A stretch of 64,000 nt of DNA, taken from positions 1 to 64,000 of the forward strand of contig JAOTON010002226.1 of assembly GCA_034440635.1 (NCBI GenBank), written 5' to 3'. This document shows positions 57,513 through 64,000 of the stretch, piece by piece (within the stretch, counting starts at the first letter, position 1; each line of letters begins with the position of its first letter). This DNA comes from Lepas anatifera (lineage: Eukaryota > Arthropoda > Thecostraca > Lepadidae). Position numbers and translations under genes: made by a program. Below the pieces are notes generated by a model. That model did not search any database, was not told the DNA's origin, and was given only the letters and a program-made list of their open reading frames with translations.

Positions 57513-58687
57513 AAATATGATTCGGCCTATCATTTTCTTTTCCAACAGAAAAGGTCCAGAATCGGCTAAAAGTTGAGGGGGGTGCACTGCCACCAGTCCG
57601 AAATTTGGGGCAGCCACCCTCTCTGCCCCCCTCCTCCTGACTACTGCACCTATGAGTGGTTGTACGCCTCAAATGAAAAATTGTTTGGAAAATATTCTGG
57701 AAGTTATGGCCACCTAATTCAACAAAACGTGTTTTTTCTCAATGCCAGCAAGATAGAGTTTCTCCTGTGTGGCGACCAAAAGCAGCCAATAACATATCCC
57801 AGCCTGTACATATTTAGTTTATGAATAAAGAAATTGTAAGTAAAAATATCGTTACAAATGTAGCCGTCGATATGGATCTCAATCTTTCTGGGTATCATCA
57901 CGTAAAATGTATATCTGATGGCTGTTCTGGTATACTCATTGCTTTGTATCATGTCGGACATGTGCTGCCTACTAAACTGTTCCCTCGTATTATTGACTCG
58001 CTTGTATTTGCACATGTTGCAGTCTGAAATATGGAAGCACAAAATCTGAACCCAAGAGAAAGAAACAAAAAGCGATTTAACTTTACTCCCAGTCATATCA
58101 GGTCGCAGGAGGAACGATCAAATTTCAGATGTCATCCAAGAGCTGGGATGCTTTAATGATCAGCATTTCATAGAATATTTAGACTTAGCCACAGGTTGCC
58201 GTTTGCCACTTGCATCGAATTTCCGTTTCAAAGGTAATGTATTGAATTGGAAGACAAAACAATCGGATAAATTAACACTTTTCGAGGCGGCAAACAGATA
58301 ATGGAAAACGCAGTTTTATTTATCGTATATAATTGCTTTGCAACAATATCTGTGTACTTCTTGGAAATCCGCAGGAAAACAGGGGTGCCAAAAGCAGAAC
58401 CACATCCCATCACCAGCCAACTCACAACAAGGCATCGCTAGAGATTTTGGATACCAAAGCTATTAAGAGTGACAGAAAACGTCGGCGGACTCGGAATTCA
58501 GGCTGTCAGAGAAAAGAACAAAGCTCTCACAGGGCCGGACCTTCAGCTAAAAGCCTCGATAGACGATTTGAGCTCCCCGCCCGCACGGGTGGATCCAGGG
58601 TGGGAGACTCCCATTATATCCCCCAAAGCGGGCAAATTGTACCAATTGCAGCGGATCCTGACCGACTTTATCAAAAGATACTATGCT
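57513..58687. other. Unassigned sequence
   Basis: A 196-codon plus-strand frame (58333-58923) runs into the C2 element and has no recognisable domain. It is not called a gene. Other frames are short. Confidence 0.45.
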
Positions 58688-59687
58688 TTAACCCGCGCCC
58701 CACCGGGGGTCCGGCGCCACCTTCGCCCCACCGGGGGCCATCGATGGCCCCCTCTAACTCCGAAAATATGGGCGTTAGCGCAAATCTGCGAAGTGCAATA
58801 GAAAGCTCGCGTGAATTCAGTAGAAATTACTTCGCATGTTTTAGTGCTCAGGTCAATGGTTTGACCTCCAGAGGTCAAATTAGGTCAAGATCGGCTATTT
58901 TCACTCAAATATGCAATGATTAAGCAAACTGGGCATAACTCTTATGCCATTAGAGCTATTGAGACCTGGTAAAGTACATTTGATAGCAAATTGCCAGTAC
59001 TTTTTCCGCTATGTGGAACGTAAAGACCTCCCGCCAGTGGTTTGACCGCCAGAGGTCACCTCGTGACCTAATATGACCTGAGGTCACGAAAGGTCAAAAG
59101 TGACCTTGCTGTATATCAAATGAAAGCCATGACAAGACAAACACGATGGTGTTTGTTTCACCGCTCTAGCTCAATTAGGTCAAAAGTTATTGCCAAAATA
59201 CTGTTTTTGACCTCTGGTGACCTTGGATGACCTTGGAAAAGTCAAGGGCAAATATGACCCCTGGGATCCGTGAGGGTGTCCAAAACGTTGTTCTGAGCAG
59301 TCGGAGTATTTTCAATCATTTTTGTGGCTTTTATATCATGAAATAGCTTTTCCCCATGCTTTTCCAATGGGAGAGGTCGCCTCGTGACCTGACCTCAGGG
59401 CACGAATCGAAAATCCCGGATATACACCTTGTAGATCCTGGAGGGGTCATGAAGTGTAGGAAGTTTCAAATCGATCGACTTTGAAATGTAGCTCTTACAG
59501 AGCTCTAAAGGTGAAGTGAGGTGACCTTGTTTGACCTCGTCTGGTGACCTGACCTTGGGTGACCCGGGGTAAAAATTTAGGGATGATGGGAAAATGATGC
59601 AGTGGGGTGGCCCTACCGCGGTGTGCTCCTCGTCTTTTCTGCTATCCCGGAAAACCTTGGGGCATTGCCCCCGGTGGGCGGGGTTAA
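58688..59687 (-). mobile_element. AGGTCA-rich TTAA element, subfamily C (copy C2)
   Basis: TTAA at 58688-58691 followed by CCCGCGCCCCACCGGGGGTC, and ggcattgcccccggtggg with TTAA at 59684-59687. It is the reverse-orientation counterpart of C1. The DR4 pair appears as TGACCT (59550) and TGACCC (59560). Length is 1000 bp, with no coding capacity. Confidence 0.9.
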
Positions 59688-60159
59688 ACGACTTTTTCTG
59701 ATTGGTCCTCCAGACGTTTTGCATATATCCACCTCTGCCCGCCCGCACTTTAATGGTCACGTCTTCTAAACTGCTGATTACGAATTTTCCCGCTTCAATC
59801 CATTTCACCCTTTCCCCAACCATGTCTTACAGATCCACCACTGCTTCACGATTTCCGAACCGGATGGGGCATTCAGACCAGGAGCGGCAATTTTGGGCGA
59901 CAAAACCTATAAGGTGGGTTCCAATTCTCGGAACCTAGGGGAAGCAGCATGACCATTTCAGGGGGCACCGAGGTTTGATGGGGGACGGGCCTCCACTTGC
60001 CAAGTGGATCCACCAATGTCACTGCACCGTCTTTACCACCTTCCCACTTTCAACGTTTTAACTTACATGGCCTAATCAATACATACCACTTTGCGGGAAA
60101 TCGGCGTGTGAGCTGCAATTTTTTGATGATAGGTCACGTTTCTTTGCTACTTTTGAAGG
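59688..60159. other. Unassigned sequence
   Basis: Open frames on both strands, no recognisable product. Confidence 0.45.
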
Positions 60160-61195
60160 CTAACAAGCACCCCACTGGGGTCCCTGGCATGACGCACCCC
60201 GCTGGGGGAAGGGTGGCGAATTTCACCCCATCCCTCCTCCGTAGCTCATTTTCCAGGAAAACTAAATAAAAATTACGGACGGCGTTTGAAAGCTCCTAAC
60301 GCGACAAAGAGAAATTATAAGAAGTATTTTTATGTCAGGTCAATATTGAGGTCAGCATAGGTCAGATAAGGTCCCATAGGCTTACAACAGGGTAGTGTAC
60401 GTTTCCCCTCTAGATTTTTACTCAGGGGAGCTAGAGCAAATATTAATGCATCATTGGATTCCTCTCATTGTGGCAAATCAAGTTATGTATAATATGGCCT
60501 TGCTAGGCCAAACTGTGAAAATGACCTGACATCGAGCTAGGTCAAGGTTACAGGGTGACCTGGTATGGTCATGTTGCATATCAATCGACTCCCAGTGACA
60601 ATACAAGCACAATTCAATCAAAATGGGAGCTTTATCTCAATTCATTGAGAAGTTATTGGCAAAACAATCACTGTATGCTCCTGTGACCTGACTTGACTTT
60701 TGAGAGGTCAGATGGTCAAAAACTCAACTTTATGGTCAAGATCGTGGTAAAAATACACTGTGTGAGCATTTTCAGCTTTATCTATCCCGTATTTACTGAA
60801 AAACGAGCCTTTTCTATTTTTCTCCATAGACTTATAATGGGGTGACCATAAAACTGACCCCACCTTAGGTCAACAATATCAAAATTCCGAGATCGCAGAT
60901 TTGAAGACCCTAATGGTCTCATCATTTTGTGAAAGTTTGAAACTGATCGGTTGGCTGATGCTCCTTAGGCGACGCTTCAAACTCGTAATTTCTGGTTTTG
61001 AGGTCGGGTCGCTTGACCTTAGATAGCCCCTTGACCTGACATGACCTGACCCCAAAAATTTGGTGAGATGCGTAGAATTGATTATGAATAAGGTACTGTA
61101 AGTTTCGTTGTTCTGCGTTTCTTCGTTTTTGCGTTATCCGGGGAAAACCAGGAGGGGGAGGCGAATTTCGCCCCCCCCAGCGGGGCGTGTGTTAA
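60160..61195 (-). mobile_element. AGGTCA-rich TTAA element, subfamily A (copy A4)
   Basis: The left end is CTAA (mutated TTAA) CAAGCACCCCACTGGGG with the tandem-duplicated inner terminus catgacgcaccccgctggg. The right end is ccccccagcggggcgtgtg with TTAA at 61192-61195. It carries an intact DR4 (TGACCT at 61032 and 61042). It is the least damaged reverse-orientation A copy. Confidence 0.85.
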
Positions 61196-63110
61196 CCCAG
61201 CCCTTCTGTCTTTCGGCAGCGACAGTCCCATAACAGCCCGGGCATGCTATGGCAGACGACAGACCGAGTTGGCGGGACACTGGGCCTAACAAAAATTCCT
61301 TATTATGGAGAACAGTACTGTTGTTTACTGTTGAATGTCTTTAGGGGGTGGCGGCTCTCCCTGCCTGGGGTCCTGGGCTCCCTGTTCCGGTTTCTTCAGA
61401 AGATTACTTGCGCACGCGCAAAACTCTTCATCTAGCTTAGGCACCCTCCGATTGAAAATCAGGTTTGACCACTAGTTGAAAAGTATGTGAAAGGTTATTG
61501 TTCATGATCGGTTCAGTCAGCAAGCATTAACTAGAGTTTCATCAGAGGGATTTTATTGCTGGGTTGAATTTAGTACTAGATTGAATGCTAGGAACTTGCT
61601 GCAATTGTGGCATTCGGTGCCCCTCCTCCCCCTGTTCTTTCACCTATACAGTCTGCAAAGTATGGATTAGGTTTTTATACGATATCCTTTTGACGAACCT
61701 TGTCTTGAACAGTTCCAGTGGGGAAACTGTGATCAACATCCCCAAAAAACTATGTACCCAATAATGGATACCATGGCCCATGCCTATTCCGAAATATGGA
61801 AAAGCTCAGAATCTTTTTTTTTTATAAAACCCACCCGGTCATCAAAAAATAGAATAGGTGGTCCCTTTGCCTGGTTGATCACCACTCTTCGTGAAGTTTT
61901 CAGGAGCTTTACTTGAATTCATGAAACCGAGGATCCATCCCTACACTTACAAATGATTTTTTTAGCTTTACATATATGTCATGTTGTGTCATCATGCAAC
62001 GTATCCTAGGAGCGGCAGTGTTGGCCATTTGAGTTCTGGTTGTTGACAGGAACAGGTTTGAAATTTTTTCCTCCCCTGGGCAACAAGTTATTGTGTCTTC
62101 AAAAAGAAAATCAGGCCCCTCTCCGCGGCGATCACAGGCTTTTAAGTGTTCATGGGTACAGAATACCATATTTTACATTTCCTGTTTAGTTTATCAGTTG
62201 GCTTAGAATTTTTAGACATGTAGTTATAATGTTCAGTTCATAACGATGTGTGGGAGCACTGACATTTGAGTATGTTTTGAAAAAGGTCCAAGAATAACCC
62301 ACTGTGTGTGGTAAGACCAGCTGATGTAAATGCATTCATCACACACATTTGATTATACCATAACCAGTCGTGAAACAAATCATATTTATTTCCTCACCAT
62401 CTGAGCTTTATTTGTGGGAGTTCAGTTTACATCTGGTTATTTTACACATGGGTGGTCAAAAGTGATTCGCAAGAAAAATTGGTCAACAGGCAGGCGAAAA
62501 AGAACATGTCCCACGAATCTTGTATTTTTTATTCGGTGAGCGTAATTAGCAGACCAGTGTGTGCGTTATTAGGCACCTAGTTAGATCCCAGGTGCGCACG
62601 AATGCAGTCCTTGGGAAGAACAGCTTTCAGCTGAAAACGCAAATGAGTAAGTATTTCCGATTCTTGTTTGAAGATAAACAATGAATTGACAGATGACCTG
62701 CCAAAGTTTGTCAGGGTGTCTGATAGATGGGAAATTTGTCTTGCGGTGTCCAGAGTCCATTGTGCACGAATGTTGAGGCTACAAGAGTACATGTTTGTTT
62801 TTTGTTTGACATGGGGGTACCCAAGTCATGAAGAATAGAGAGCTGGCTGTCTCCTTGTCATATTTGTTCGTATTGTGCTTTTTAAAACCCAAAAACATGA
62901 TTTAAGTCTCAATTCTAGACTTTTAATTGCAGGAGCTTATTTGTCACCAGATATTGATTCCGGCGGAGCTGCTCCAGATCATGGAGTTGTATTCAATGAA
63001 AGACACATTCTTCCAACTGATCACACGCGCTACGTGTAGCAAAGTGTCATACCGTGAATCATCTTATATTTGGCTACCCTAAGCCTGGGCGGCTCAAAGG
63101 GGATCCATAG
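61196..63110. other. Unassigned sequence
   Basis: Minus-strand frames at 61909-62169 and 62577-62792 are open but unrecognised. No repeat element was identified. Confidence 0.45.
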
Positions 63111-63253
63111 CGGCGGAAGCACAAGAACTCTTTACTCGTGACCCCCTTTGACTTATCAATGGAAATAGAGCTACCGGTTAGCCCAATTTTCGAGGAACGC
63201 AGACAGCCTGTCCTGGAGAGGGCCACCCCCATCAGCTCGCGCCGGCTGCATAG
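63111..63253 (+). CDS. Weak candidate exon, unknown product
   Basis: An open frame bounded by catag|CGGCGG and CATAG|GTGAGCG would encode RRKHKNSLLVTPFDLSMEIE, then LPVSPIFEERRQPVLERATP, then ISSRRLH. The donor is good, but the acceptor lacks a pyrimidine tract. The composition is protein-like (basic, then acidic) and a cytoplasmic tail could look like this, but I recognise no family. It may equally be chance, since a minus-strand frame is open over the same bases. Confidence 0.2.
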
Positions 63254-63494
63254 GTGAGCGTTTTGGACATATTTTTGGAGCTGAGCTAACACTGGTCTGT
63301 CCCTCGTTGTTATGTACTGAAGCCACCCGTGCCGAGTAAAAAAAATAATGGCTGCACTCTTGGATATTGAACCCTAAGACCTATTCTCCATCTATCAGAA
63401 GCATAATACAAATGAAAGTCATCAAGAGAACATGGAATGAGAGCAAATACTCTTCTATGTTTCTTACCCTCGGGCCACCTCTTCCAAATCCTCG
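63254..63494. other. Unassigned spacer
   Basis: Nothing recognised. Confidence 0.5.
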
Positions 63495-64000
63495 CCCAGT
63501 CCCATTTCTCCGACAGACACAGTACTACCCAGTACTATTTCTCCGACAGACACAGTACTACCCAGTACTATTTCTCCGGCAGACACAGTACTACCGAGTC
63601 CTATTTCTCCGACAGAAGCATGACTACCCAGTCTCATTTCTCCGACAGACACAGTGCTACCCAGTCCTATTTCTCCGACAGACACAGTATTACCCAGTCC
63701 CATTTATCCGACAGACACAGTACTACCCAGTCCTATTTCTCCGATGGACGCAGCACTACCCAGTCCTATTTCTCCGACAGACAGGTACTACCCAGTATTT
63801 TTCTCCGACAGACACAGTACTACCCAGTCTTATTTCTCCGACAGACACAGTATTACCCAGTCCCATTCCTCCGACAGACACAGAATTACCCCGTCCTATT
63901 TCTCCGACAGAAAGTTCTACCCAGTCCTATTTTTCCGACAGAAACAGTGCTAACCAGTCCTATTTTCGGTCAGACACAGTACTACCCAGTTATATTTCTC
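63495..64000. repeat. 33-bp minisatellite running off the right edge
   Basis: Units of about 33 bp like cagacacagtactacccag then tcctatttctccga, with several shortened or point-changed units. Because 33 is a multiple of 3, an 11-residue peptide repeats in frame: LPSPISPTDTV on plus, GLGSTVSVGEI on minus. The array continues to the last base, so its full length is unknown. Shortened units break the frame, which argues against a coding role. Confidence 0.93.

Noticed and set aside
58333..58923. A 196-codon plus-strand frame
   Set aside because: Its last third is inside the C2 element and its first part has no recognisable domain. Probably chance.

Overview
This is a stretch of animal nuclear DNA dominated by transposons. 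The only gene recognised with confidence is part of one intron-rich gene on the minus strand, a membrane receptor guanylate cyclase. Five exons are spliced in consistent phase: 41039-41180, 15023-15209, 12117-12208, 7534-7672 and 5265-5346. They encode the membrane-proximal part of the natriuretic-peptide-receptor-like ectodomain, the juxtamembrane stretch and the single transmembrane helix. The signal peptide and membrane-distal ectodomain should lie beyond the right edge, and the kinase-homology and cyclase domains beyond the left edge. One intron is about 25.8 kb. The protein looks invertebrate. An arthropod, possibly a crustacean, is plausible, but the sequence does not prove it.

Most of the rest is mobile DNA. 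The main theme is a superfamily of roughly 0.8-1.2 kb elements without visible coding capacity. They are flanked by TTAA and have GC-rich palindromic ends. Their interiors are packed with the hexamer AGGTCA/TGACCT, the nuclear-receptor half-site. I separate subfamilies A (5788, 15656, 45697, 53500, 60160), B (8238, 33784, probably 30476), C (46162, 58688) and D (26104, 26763, 43203), plus decayed relatives near 24.0, 28.1, 31.5, 52.6 and 54.8 kb. Subfamilies A to D carry a direct repeat of the half-site with a 4-bp spacer at the same place. Several are nested exactly at internal TTAA sites: D in D, C in A, and a separate 454-bp MITE in a SINE.

Other mobile DNA includes hAT-type elements with 8-bp target duplications: 2244-4037 with an inverted partner at 20.7-23.2 kb, a 2.5-kb foldback at 47800-50294, a 2.6-kb insertion at 34403-36978, and a 128-bp MITE at 7312. 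There are also two tRNA-derived SINE families and a 758-bp inverted-repeat element carrying two tRNA-like units.

Tandem arrays are prominent: a 34-bp array abutting and containing the exon-3 splice acceptor (12202-13018), a 44-bp array (18381-19154), a G-quadruplex-prone C/T array (41491-41928), a 20-bp array (50655-51064) and a 33-bp array running off the right edge (63495-64000). Long open frames inside these arrays are by-products of the repeats. Stretches described as empty are places where I saw no recognisable gene or repeat by eye.
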